A stretch of 64,000 bases of DNA from Euphorbia lathyris (lineage: Eukaryota; Streptophyta; Magnoliopsida; Malpighiales; Euphorbiaceae), in contig NC_088913.1 in NCBI RefSeq assembly GCF_963576675.1, positions 80,599,001-80,663,000 of the forward strand, in the 5' to 3' direction. Below, one piece after another: positions 21,691 through 31,406 of the stretch (positions are counted from its first letter, which is position 1; every line of letters begins with the position of its first letter). Below the pieces are notes generated by a model. It was not told the DNA's origin, made no database searches, and worked only from the letters and a program-made list of their open reading frames with translations. The translations under genes and the position numbers were made by a program.

Positions 21691-21794
21691 AAACAAACAG
21701 TACTATTTTCGATTTTAAGCGGCTATGTGGGGTTTAGGCAGTCCAAACAGTATTATTTTTGTATATTGCATATTGTGATAAGTAATTATTAAGG

Positions 21795-22110
21795 ATAAGC
21801 TACAAAAATGCCATAACGTTTATAGTAATGAGTAATTTTACTTCTAACATTGAAAGTGATGCAATTTTACTCCTAAGGTCGGCAATGAATAACAAATTTA
21901 CTCTAACGTTATCAAGTTGGGTCGATTTGAGAAATAATTCATCAATCTGTCTTCTCGGTAATGAATCTTCACATGTAAGTAATTTTTATCACTCATTAGT
22001 AAAAGATCATAAACATATGATTATACGTGAAAACAAAATTAAAAAAAAATTAAAAATATACTGTCTATTGTACGAGTTGGACCAAAAAATTCAAATTTTT
22101 TTACGGGATT
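21795..22110. repeat. Dispersed 'taatttta...ctaac' repeat, unit 1
   Basis: Close to 29840-30130 ('catcaa-ctgtcttctcggta', 'atcataaacatatgatt', 'tgtctattgtacgagtt'). A 95-codon ORF spans it but follows the repeat and shows no domain. Confidence 0.65.
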
Positions 22111-22378
22111 TATAAATATTAATCCTTCAATTCTGTTGAAGCAATCTACTTTTGGAGGAGAGATTTAAGCTTATACTTTTGACGAGATTCTATTCCCAGC
22201 CCATCACAAACGTCTGTCTCAAAAAACGTAAACAAAATCTACGTCAGTCGATATAACCACGATTGTAATCCGTCATATATTTCTAAGATGATTTAATGAC
22301 GGAAATATGTGATTTAGATGGAATATTTCCGTCACAGTTTGACTGTTTCCTAGTGGCGGCAATTCATTCAATTTCCTA

Positions 22379-23843
22379 GTAACGTAACGTAACGTAACGT
22401 AACGAAACGTAACGAAACGTAACGTAACGTAACGTAACTTCGAGTATTGTAGCATAATTTAACGTAACTCTGACTTAACGTAACTTAGAGTATCGTAGCA
22501 TAATTTAACGTAACGTAACTTACAGTATCGTAGCATTATTTAACGTAACGTAACTTAGAGTATCGTAGCATAATTTAACGTAACGTAACATAACGTAACA
22601 TAACATAATATAACATAACATAATGTAATGTAACGTCATGAAACATAACAGCACATAATGTACTATAACGTAACATAATGTAATATGATATAATATAATG
22701 TAATCTAGAATAACGTAACGTAACGTAACGTAACGTAACGTAACGTAACGTAACGTAACGTAACGTAACGTAACGTAACGTAACGTAACGTAACGTAACG
22801 TAACGGAACGTAACGTAACGTAACGTAACGTAACGTAACGTAACGTAACTTATAGTACCGTAGAATAATTTAACGTAACATAACATAACATAACATAAAG
22901 TAATGTAATGTAATGTCACATAATGTAACAAAACATAACATAAAGTAATGTAATGTAACGTCTCATAATTTACTATCACGTAATGTAACATAACATAATG
23001 TAAGGCAACTCAGAGTAACAAAACTTAGAGACGTAGCGTAACTCAGAGTAACATAACGTAACTCAGAGTAACGTAACGTAACGTAACGTAACGTAACGTA
23101 ACGTAACGTAACGTAACGTAACGTAACGTCGCGTAACGTAACGTAACGTAACGTAACGTAACGTAACGTAACGTAACGTAACTTCGAGTATTGTAGCATA
23201 ATTTAACGTAACTCTGAGTTAACGTAACTTAGAGTATCGTAGCATAATTTAACGTAACGTAACTTACAGTATCGTAGCATTATTTAACGTAACGTAACTT
23301 AGAGTATCGTAGCATAATTTAACGTAACGTAACATAACGTAACATAACATAATATAACATAACATAATGTAATGTAACGTCATGAAACATAACAGCACAT
23401 AATGTACTATAACGTAACATAATGTAACATGATATAATATAATGTAATCTAGAATAACGTAACGTAACGTAACGTAACGTAACGTAACGTAACGTAACGT
23501 AACGTAACGTAACGTAACGTAACGTAACGTAACGTAACGTAATGTAACTTATAGTACCGTAGAATAATTTAACGTAACATAACATAACATAACATAAAGT
23601 AATGTAATGTAATGTCACATAATGTAACAAAACATAACATAAAGTAATGTAATGTAACGTCTCATAATTTACTATCACGTAATGTAACATAACATAATGT
23701 AAGGCAACTCAGAGTAACAAAACTTAGAGACGTAGCGTAACTCAGAGTAACATAACGTAACTCAGAGTAACGTAACGTAACGTAACGTAACGTAACGTAA
23801 CGTAACGTAACGTCGCGTAATTTAAAGTAACATTACGTAACAA
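22379..23843. repeat. Higher-order TAACG satellite, unit 1
   Basis: Pure (TAACG)n blocks alternate with fixed spacers ('cttcgagtattgtagcataa', 'cttagagtatcgtagcataa', 'ctcagagtaac', 'aacataacataa'). A ~744-bp higher-order unit starts at 22439 and again at 23183; the second unit has shorter pure arrays. Minus-strand frames read RYVTL without stops simply because the period is five. Unit 2 is about 20 bp longer here. Confidence 0.93.
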
Positions 23844-24044
23844 AATCAGTTTGAACTGTCTTTGTTAGCGATTAATTTCAAAGTACTTATTTATCAATTT
23901 TTAAACCACCTAATTTGAAAATGGCTAAAAAAGAAATAATTTATTTTTGTAATTTCCCTTTTATTATAAGTATAAAGTTCTTTTTAAAGAATATTTGAAA
24001 TATAAAGTTTAATGTATTTTGATGATTGAGAGGAAAAGGTATCG

Positions 24045-24555
24045 AATAAGTAAAATGGGCTGGTGTGGTATTTGATGGAATAAGTCGAAGAACAAAAGAT
24101 GCTGTTTTTTCTAATTGGTTTGGAGTTCAAAGTTTGGAGCTGCTAACTTTAATTTACAACATGTTGAATCTACTTCTAATTTTTGGAATGTGGTGATGTT
24201 TTTATCCTCAATTTGGTGCTGCTAACCACCTTCCAAAAAATATTGATGCTGCTCCAAATTTGTGATGTGAAGCTGATGTTTTAAGTTATCAAAATGGAGT
24301 TGTTGCTACTATGGTTAATTTGAATGAACAGATCGCGGATGTTTCTAAATGTTATTTTTGGTTGCCTCTTCCAATTAACATTTATAAATTAAGCTGTGAT
24401 GCTTCATTCACAGTTAAATCATTTGAAGGCTCTTTCGGTATGGTTGTTAGAGATTTTAATGGTTTAGTCTCAATATCCGGTGGGGGGCCAATTGGAAAAG
24501 CTATGTCAGTTTTACATGCTGAGCTATTAGCAATTTTAAATTCCCTGTGTAACGT
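24045..24555 (+). pseudogene. LINE fragment: RNase H start, unit 1
   Basis: Contains IYKLSCDASF, GSFGMVVRDFNG and LHAELLAIL, the first two acidic blocks of the RNase H seen at the end of plant L1 ORF2, preceded by FDGISRRTKDAVFSNW. It breaks off at CCCTGT and runs directly into TAACG repeats. It is flanked by a diverged direct repeat (about 23945-24056 and 24597-24720). Confidence 0.75.
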
Positions 24556-25021
24556 AACGTAATGTAAGTTAGAGTAATATAACGTAATATAACTTATTTT
24601 TATAATTTCTTTATAAAGTTCTGTTTAAAGAATATTTGATTATAAAATTTAATATATTTTGTTTTTTTATAGGGTTTAATAATTTTGTTCATCGAATGGA
24701 AAAGGCATCGGACAAGTAAAAGTTATATAATTATCTAAATGTATTCAATAATTAAAATAAATAATTATTTAAATATTAAAAAATAATTAAAATAATTAAT
24801 TTACCAAGGAATTAATTATCATTTGATAACTAATATATCAATCCAAATGGTAAACCATAACATAAATTAGTTATTGTTTATGAAAATAAAATAGCAAATA
24901 TAAAAAGGATCAAAATAATATAGGGAAACATTTGTGTAAAATTTTAAGTTGTCTACCTAATTAGGGGTGGCAACATCCGTGGGTAATGTCAATTCCAATC
25001 CCAAATCCTTACCCGTTGCCA
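24556..25021. other. Gene-free AT-rich stretch, unit 1
   Basis: Short TAACG tail (24550-24590), then AT-rich sequence with no recognisable gene. Confidence 0.6.
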
Positions 25022-25572
25022 TCCCTACGCCTAACCCATTCAATCTTCCCTCTCACTCTTTCATGTTTTTATCCCTTCTTAGCAGTGGCGAATACAGGAT
25101 TATTCTTTCGGGTGGCAGATTTTACACGTGGTGTTTAAATTATTATTTTTGCTAAATCGGTGTCTAATAGAAAAAATTCGGATTTAGAAAATACCTAATA
25201 GGTGAAAAAAATTAGAAATTTAGATTTAAGAAATGTCTGACAGGCCAAAAAAAAATTAGAAATTTGGATTTGGAAACGACCTAACATTTATAGAAGACCT
25301 AACAGGACTTTGGCTAATTTTTGAGTGCTAATTCAACACAGATCTAATATTCTTGAAAACAGGGAACCGGAACACCACAAGACCTCAAATTTTATGAAAA
25401 CAAAGGACCGAAACTACTAGTGGTCATAGTGGTTCTAGCAACGGGAGGGCCCGGTCCCCCTCGTGTCTCCACCCCTGCATCTTAGTGCTCAAAGTCGTCC
25501 CTACGCCTAACCCATTCAGTCTTTCTTGTCACTCTTTCATGTTTTTATCCCTTCTTAGTGCTCAAAGTCGTC
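25022..25572. repeat. 73-bp tandem duplication split by the hAT-like MITE, unit 1
   Basis: 'ccctacgcctaacccattca...cttcttag(tgctcaaagtcgt)' occurs at about 25022-25082 and again at about 25499-25572. The first copy is interrupted by the MITE. Confidence 0.8.
25083..25477. mobile_element. hAT-like MITE, 395 bp, unit 1
   Basis: Begins CAGTGGCG and ends CCACCCCTG. The flanking 8-mers are CTTCTTAG and CATCTTAG (7 of 8), as expected of a hAT-type 8-bp target duplication. The uninterrupted second copy of the target at 25553-25560 supports the insertion. Non-coding. Confidence 0.65.
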
Positions 25573-25739
25573 TTATTCCTTCTTTCTCTTTACAACCACC
25601 CTGTTTTAATTTTTTTGTGATTTCATATTTCTTTCTGTTTTTTTTTAATTTTCTATTTTTTCATATTTAATTTTGGATCTATCCTTCTATTATGCAGGGA
25701 TGGGTTTATGGTTATTTAACATTGGAAAACCCTAACTAA

Positions 25740-26210
25740 TTCTTTTCTCTTGTTTCAGTTCCATGTGTAAAGAGAAGGTCGAGAACTTGAAGGTTGAGAA
25801 TGTAAGGGGAACGTGGATGGTGATCGGATCCACATCAAAAACTTTATTCACAAGAGGATTCAGGTAGATCTACATCAAAATTTTATTCCCAAGATGGGTC
25901 AGGGCTTATCGATCTATTCTGATGTTGTGGTTGTTTCTAAACAGTTCTTGCTTTCATTGATTGAGAAGTCGAGGGATTGTTTGGCGGTTCGAGATGGTCA
26001 AAGGGATGATATTGAGACCGAGAAGCTTATGTTCAAGGTTTCATACAGTGTACATATAGTCTCATTAAGGTGGGATAGTAAGATTTTTAAAAGGAAGTCA
26101 AGATTAATTCTTGCTTTGTAGCTTTAATTTGAACTTTTTTATATTGCAGGGTGGAAAGAAAGATAGGTTGCAGGGGTGTTAATGGCCTGAGGAAAGCACC
26201 AAGATGTAGA
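25740..26210 (+). pseudogene. Unrecognised gene fragment with splice-like sites, unit 1
   Basis: Exon-like sequence follows a TCTTGTTTCAG acceptor (about 25750-25760) and precedes another TTTTTATATTGCAG acceptor (about 26137-26150). A 102-codon ORF (25813-26121) includes KMGQGLSIYSDVVVVSKQFL and SRDCLAVRDGQRDDIE. I do not recognise the family. It may be a captured host-gene fragment; nothing indicates a full gene. Confidence 0.4.
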
Positions 26211-26380
26211 GATGGACTAGTTCGTCATACAAGAAATTAGAAACTTATCCAGAAATCTCAATGTGCAAACAATCAGCATGAATTCTAACCTTAATATTTG
26301 TTTCATCGTATAGTTTTTTAGTTATTGAAATATTCTAAAAGAGTCTTTCTTCTTATATGGTGAATATTATAAAAAAAATA

Positions 26381-26921
26381 GAGAAAATTACGAAAAAAAT
26401 GCATATGGTTTGTCAAATTTACAAACAGAGTCACGTGGTTTAAAAGTTTACAAATAAAGGTTTGTGATATGTTTTATTTACAAAACAAAATATTACAATT
26501 ACACAGTTAAGTTCTAATTACAACAAAAGATATTTTTATCTTAAAAAAATTTATTCTTACATATCACCAAAACACAACCAATCCCCGAAAAAACTTCCTA
26601 AATCGAAACAATAAATAATATGGTTATAAATATTACGTTTTTTTACTAATCTGACAATATATGAACTAAATTGATATTTAAGTTCATTTACACAGTTGCA
26701 ATTTGATTTTGGGATCTGTGTTTTGTCAATATATAAATGTAATTGAAAAAAAATATATTAAAAAAATGTTCTTATTGTCATCCATTACTTAAAAGTTTAG
26801 TTTTAAATTCTTTATTTTGTAAAAAAAAAACATACCACGTACCTCTATTTGCAAACTTTTAAACCACGAACCTCTATTTGCAAATAAGGCAAACCATGAG
26901 CATTTTTTTCGTACTTTACCC
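26381..26921. mobile_element. MULE-type MITE, 541 bp, unit 1
   Basis: Inverted arms of about 110 bp: 'tacgaaaaaaatgc' + 'atggtttg', and the matching reverse complement at 26820-26921. Exact 9-bp duplication AAAAAAATA (26372-26380 and 26922-26930), though it is low-complexity. Confidence 0.8.
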
Positions 26922-26930
26922 AAAAAAATA

Positions 26931-27530
26931 TTATTCATTTTCAACTACAAATTTAAAATTTATAGCTACAAACTGATTTTGCTATGTTATATTTTATTTA
27001 AAGCAATAAGTTTTCATTTTTGCTACAAAATTAATTTCAAATCTGTAGATTCAAGTTTTAGCTTTTTTTTTTGTAATCTTATGGCTGCTTATATTAACAT
27101 TGTGTTACAAGTTAAATACTTGTGGCAGAAAGTTGAATTTTTCAGCTACAAACACTGTTAACAACTAATGTAAAATTTATCTTAAACTTTACTTTTTGTA
27201 GCTAATTACATTAATGTTTAGCTACAAGTTAAATATTTTCATTGCAATAAATAATATCATTATATTTGTATTTTTATTTTATTTTTGTAGCTATATGTAT
27301 CTGTTATTAGTTAGTAACCTAATTAATTACGTAGCTAAACCTTTAGCTACGCTACTTCTAGCTACGACAAGCTACGGAATATTTTATCATAGCTAAATCA
27401 TTTTGTCATGGAAATTTTTAGCCACAAATTTAGCCGTAGCTATAAATAATTTTTGTTTGCAAGACTGATAAATTTTTTATTACTCCACAAAAATGGTTTC
27501 CCAGAATAAACACTGGTACATCCCTTCACT
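26931..27530. other. 'agctac'-rich non-coding stretch, unit 1
   Basis: The hexamer AGCTAC and its variants occur repeatedly (26960-27440). The identity step between units 1 and 2 falls here, at about 27040. No gene. Confidence 0.5.
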
Positions 27531-27690
27531 CGAATGCTGTTTTGGTTTGAAGCGTGTATGATACAATATTTATGTTATCATGTGTTGAAATTTCACCAAT
27601 TAACAGGTTGCCAGAATTAAAAGTTGAATGATTTTATTGAAACAAATTTAAGATGAATGACCATTTTGAGATACTCATTAAAGTTCTAAT
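27531..27690. repeat. Left member of direct repeat around the pectinesterase, unit 1
   Basis: About 160 bp ('ttttggtttgaagcgtgta', 'atttcaccaattaa', 'aaatttaagatgaatga') recurs diverged at 30211-30370, bracketing the pectinesterase in direct orientation. Confidence 0.7.
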
Positions 27691-27727
27691 AACTTAATAG
27701 TAATCTTTGTCGGATCAATTTTACGAA

Positions 27728-28250
27728 ATTAATTTTTCGTACAAACCATTTGACATGTTTAACATTTATTTTTTCAACCAAATTTTTTAGGATGTTTTGT
27801 ATTTTATAGATTGAAGATTTATAATTAAAATATTTTACTTATTAACGTTTCACATTTAATTTTTCATATAAACCATTTGACATGTTTAACATTTATTTTA
27901 TCAACCAAATCATTTGGGATGTTTTGTATCAATTGTAGCTCATGCATGTTTATAGATTGAAGATTTATAATTAAAATATTTTAAAATTTCACATTTAATT
28001 TTCATACAAAGCATTTGGGATGTTTAACATTTATTTTCTCAATCAAACCATTTGGAATGTTTTGTATCAAATGTTGCTCATTCATGATTAAAGATTGAGG
28101 ATTTGGAATAAAAATACTTTATTTTACTTATTAACATTTCACATTTAATTTTAAATGCAAACCATTTGGAATGTTTAACATTTATTTTTTTTTCAACCAA
28201 ACCATTTGTGATGTTTTTGATTTAATTGTCCAAACAAACCATTTGAGTTG
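27728..28250. repeat. Degenerate minisatellite upstream of the pectinesterase, unit 1
   Basis: About five diverged modules of roughly 80-155 bp, each with 'caaaccatttg-atgtttaacatttatttt'. They lie 140-660 bp upstream of the gene's start codon. Confidence 0.75.
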
Positions 28251-28307
28251 CCTAAAAAGATATCTAAAAATGTATAATTTTCCAAACTAACTTACTTGAA
28301 GATTTCC

Positions 28308-28316
28308 TATATATAT
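28308..28316 (+). promoter_or_regulatory. Possible TATA box of the pectinesterase, unit 1
   Basis: TATATATAT lies 77 bp before the ATG at 28393, a plausible plant core-promoter spacing. In AT-rich DNA this is weak evidence. Conserved in unit 2 (58893-58901). Confidence 0.35.
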
Positions 28317-28392
28317 GTGTCATATACAAATGTAAGTTCTAAGAAATTTTTATACACATACATATCTATAACAACTTATCTTTGTAATTCTT

Positions 28393-29454
28393 ATGGAATT
28401 ATTTCTTCAAAACACACTTTGCATTAGAATGACTACATTTCTATTTTTTCTTGCTATTTTTTCTTTTCGCTTAGGTGGTTCTATCACTTTCCTTACTCCC
28501 AACGTCATTGTAAGCAAGGACATCAATCTAGGCAACTACACCAGAATAAGCGACGCCATCGAAGCTGTCCCATCAAATGCCATACATCGTTTTGTTATAT
28601 ACATTAAGGAAGGTAAATATAACGAAAATATAGTTGTTCGAAAAGAAAAAGAAAATATTACGATTGTGGGTGATGGAAAGAATCGTACTATAATCTTTGG
28701 AAATTTCAGTCAAAAAGTAAACAAGACTATTCAGCAATAAGCTACTCTGAGAATTGATGGTAGTGGCTTTTTAGCAATTAATCTCACTGTGAGAAATATT
28801 GCAGGATCGGAAAATGAGCAAGCTGTAGCAATTCATTCAAATTCACCATATTCTCCATTTTATCATGTTAGTATTGAAGGGTATCAAGACACGTTGTATA
28901 TCCAGGCTGGTCCTCAATTTTTTCGTGAATGTGATATTTATGGAACAATAGATTTTATCTTTGGAGAAGGCCCTGCTACTTTTCAAAATTGTCAAATATT
29001 AGCTAGACAGGGTCTAGGAGAAAAGGAAAATGCTATAACGGCAAATGGTTGCATAGATGAGGGAATTAAGAATAAGCCATGCGGCTTTGCTTTCCATCAG
29101 TGTAACATAGATGGTGATAAAGATTTATTACGGTCAAAATCACCAAGTCCGACTTATTTGGGGCGATCATGGAAAAACAAATCTACTGTTGTCTTTATGG
29201 AATCTTCCATGACAGGAGTTATAAATTCAAAAGGTTGGTTGAAGTGGGATAAACACAATTTTGAAGACACGGTATTTTATGGAGAATATAAGAATTCAGG
29301 GAAAGGAGCAGTTCTTCAAAATCGAGTGAAATGGTCTGGAGTAAATTCTGTTATGAAAAAAAAGAGTGCGGAAAAATATACTGTGTCAAAATTTCTAAAG
29401 GGTGAAGAATGGCTGCCAAATCTTGATGCTCCATTTATTCCAGGATTGTTTTAA
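28393..29454 (+). pseudogene. Pectinesterase with one in-frame stop, unit 1
   Basis: Pectin methylesterase family: de-esterifies cell-wall homogalacturonan in the apoplast. A single uninterrupted frame of 354 codons except for TAA at 28738-28740 (codon 116). A hydrophobic signal peptide (residues ~13-30) leads directly to the catalytic domain, with no inhibitor-type pro-region (group 2 style). Signatures: EGKYNEN, QAVA (Gln143), GYQDTLY (Gln165, Asp166), GTIDFIFG (Asp187), YLGRSWK (Arg258, Trp260); Asp166-Asp187 spacing is 21 as in plant enzymes. The C-terminus is complete (YTVSKFL, WLPNLDAPF). No introns, unlike most group 2 genes, suggesting a retrocopy. Probably a recent pseudogene; readthrough is possible but unsupported. 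Confidence 0.9.
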
Positions 29455-29839
29455 TTATATATTTAAATATATGTTTTATAAAAGTATTGTAATAACTAAT
29501 TATTATTATAAATAAAAGTTAATATTATATATTTAATAGTATGCTTTTTGTGAATAGATAGTAATGTAAAAAGAGGAAGGTTGATATATATTGTTTGGCA
29601 CTAGTAGTTGCTATAGTAAGTAAGGAATAAAACTTCCTAATTTTTTAGTCTCCAAATTCACTGTCTGTCCAGGTAGTGAATTTCTTTTTTCAGTTTATTA
29701 ATTTCTTAGAGTTAGAGTGGTTTTAATTGTGTAAAGAAGAATAATTGATGTGTTTTGTTTTTGTATTTTTTTTTTATTACAAATGTCATTCCCGTATTAA
29801 TATTATTGTAAGTTAAATAGATCTAATTATATGGTTATA
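29455..29839. other. Pectinesterase 3' flank, unit 1
   Basis: AT-rich with AATAAA-like signals (about 29510). Part (29648-29740) resembles 61461-61550 in the unit 2 linker. No gene. Confidence 0.5.
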
Positions 29840-30135
29840 AAGTTTATAGTCATGGAAAATTTTACTTCTAACATCTAAAATGGTGCAATTTTACATTTAA
29901 GATTGGCAGCCAATATAAAATTTACCCCTAACGTTGTTAAAGTTGATTTGAGAAATAATTCATCAAACTGTCTTCTCGGTAATGAATCTTGGCATGTAAG
30001 TCATTTTATCACTCATTAGTAACAGATCATAAACATATGATTTGACGTGAAAATAAAATGAAAAAAAATTAAAAATATATTGTCTATTGTACGAGTTAGA
30101 CAAAAAAAATTCAAATTTTTTTACGTAAGTTATTT
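29840..30135. repeat. Dispersed 'aattttac...ctaac' repeat, unit 1
   Basis: Member of the family at 21795-22110 and 19625-19960. Differs from unit 2 by an 11-bp deletion in unit 2 and several substitutions. Confidence 0.65.
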
Positions 30136-30210
30136 CCCTAGAATAAATTAAAAAAAAAAACAAATTATTAAACCAAAAGGTTATTATAATCAATTGTACA
30201 CCATTTCGCA

Positions 30211-30370
30211 TGGATGCCCTTTTGGTTTCAAGCGTGTACAATACAATTTCAATTTTACCATGTGTTGATATTTCACCAATTAAAATGGCGGTTAGAACTA
30301 AAAGTTGATTGATTTTTTACTGAGACAAATTTAAGATGAGTGATCATTTTGAAACAAACCCTTAAAGTTA
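30211..30370. repeat. Right member of direct repeat around the pectinesterase, unit 1
   Basis: Diverged copy of 27531-27690. Ends just before a MITE; unit 1 lacks about 29 bp here that unit 2 has (60937-60965). Confidence 0.65.
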
Positions 30371-30374
30371 CTAA

Positions 30375-30562
30375 AGGGGTGTTTGGTTGCTTATTTTCAT
30401 GCTCCATTTTGTCTTCATTTCAAAATGGAGAGTTTTAGGTGTTTGGTTAGTGACCTACTGTTTGCCTTTTAAATCTGAAAAACAGCATTAGGTGTTTGGT
30501 TAGTGATCTCCCGTTTGCTTTTTACACTCGAAAAGGTGTTTGGTTAGTGACCTCCTGTTTGC
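30375..30562. mobile_element. Truncated PIF/Harbinger-like MITE at the unit 1/unit 2 joint
   Basis: Starts AGGGGTGTTTGG after TAA and carries three 'tttggttagtga' modules. It is cut at TGTTTGCC, where unit 2 begins. The full element is at 60971-61335. Confidence 0.75.
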
Positions 30563-30580
30563 CATAATGAATATTTATTT

Positions 30581-30973
30581 GGGTTAATTTCAAATAAAAC
30601 ATCGTGTTTTCACATTTCTTTTGTAGAGCGGTACATGTGGTTGGCTAAATTTTTATTTTGCCAAGCCAATAACGATCTCAAAATAAAAAATTTCAAGAAT
30701 TAAAGTTGTTTAGTATTATATTTACCATGGAACCTTTTTTTACTTTTTTTAAAATCATTATTTTTGAAGTTTTTTCTCTCGTAAAAACAACATCTAAATA
30801 ACCTCAAACCTAAAAAGTTGAAGAATTAAAGTTGATTAAATTATCATTTAATTCTTGAAATTTTTCATTTTGAGGTCGTTATCGGCAAAATTTAGAAAAA
30901 TGAATTTTTTTCCAACCACATTTACCCATTTGAAAAATATGTAAAACGACATGATTTTATTTGAAATTAACCC
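30581..30973. mobile_element. MULE-type MITE, 393 bp, unit 2
   Basis: Counterpart of 19-411, with the same 9-bp duplication TATTTATTT. The left duplication sits 8 bp inside the unit boundary. Confidence 0.85.
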
Positions 30974-31061
30974 TATTTATTTTATGAGTCATATTACACC
31001 AAATGTATGAAAAAGTTGTTGTCATTCTTTTTTTTTTCATACTCAATTGGAGATCTCAAAT

Positions 31062-31104
<43 letters not shown>

Positions 31105-31406
31105 GGTTCACTTTTAACGGGTATTACCCATCCATGGGTACCTAGAAAAATGTGTGTAGAGATTTTTTTAATTAATGCAATTTATTATCGAATTATTTTG
31201 TTCTAATTCATTTTCTCTTTCATAATAAATTTTTTCTAGGAAATGAAAAATATGAATCTTGAAAGTTAGTGTCTTTTGGAAAAAAGTAATTTGAATTAAT
31301 TTTATTTCACGTGACACATTAACTAATATAAAATTAATTATGTATAATCAAAATTTTTTTTTTTTTGGTAAGAAAGGAAAGGAAAAAAACAAAACCAACA
31401 AAAAAC

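Larger units (their letters stand above)
1..30562. repeat. Tandem unit 1 (about 30.56 kb)
   Basis: First copy of a direct tandem array. Its content recurs in the same order and orientation from 30563, at an offset of 30562 that drifts by a few bases at microsatellites. It ends inside a MITE at ...TGTTTGCC, where unit 2 starts with ATAATGAAT. The window's first base is also one base short of this boundary, so what lies to the left is unknown. Over about 1-27040 the two units look nearly identical; over 27040-30560 they differ by many substitutions and indels. Confidence 0.95.

Noticed and set aside
21828..22115. 95-codon ORF
   Set aside because: Coincides with a dispersed non-coding repeat present in several copies with frame-breaking differences.
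22575..22991. Minus-strand ORFs of up to 163 codons made of RYVTL repeats in the TAACG arrays
   Set aside because: A five-base period gives stop-free frames by arithmetic; no start context, no composition like a gene, and array length varies freely between units.
25485..25670. Possible small membrane protein
   Set aside because: T-rich tract between a duplicated 73-bp repeat and an exon-like fragment; no independent support.
28738..28746. Programmed stop-codon readthrough of the pectinesterase
   Set aside because: CAA-TAA-GCT does not carry the known CAR-YYA leaky context; kept only as a testable possibility.
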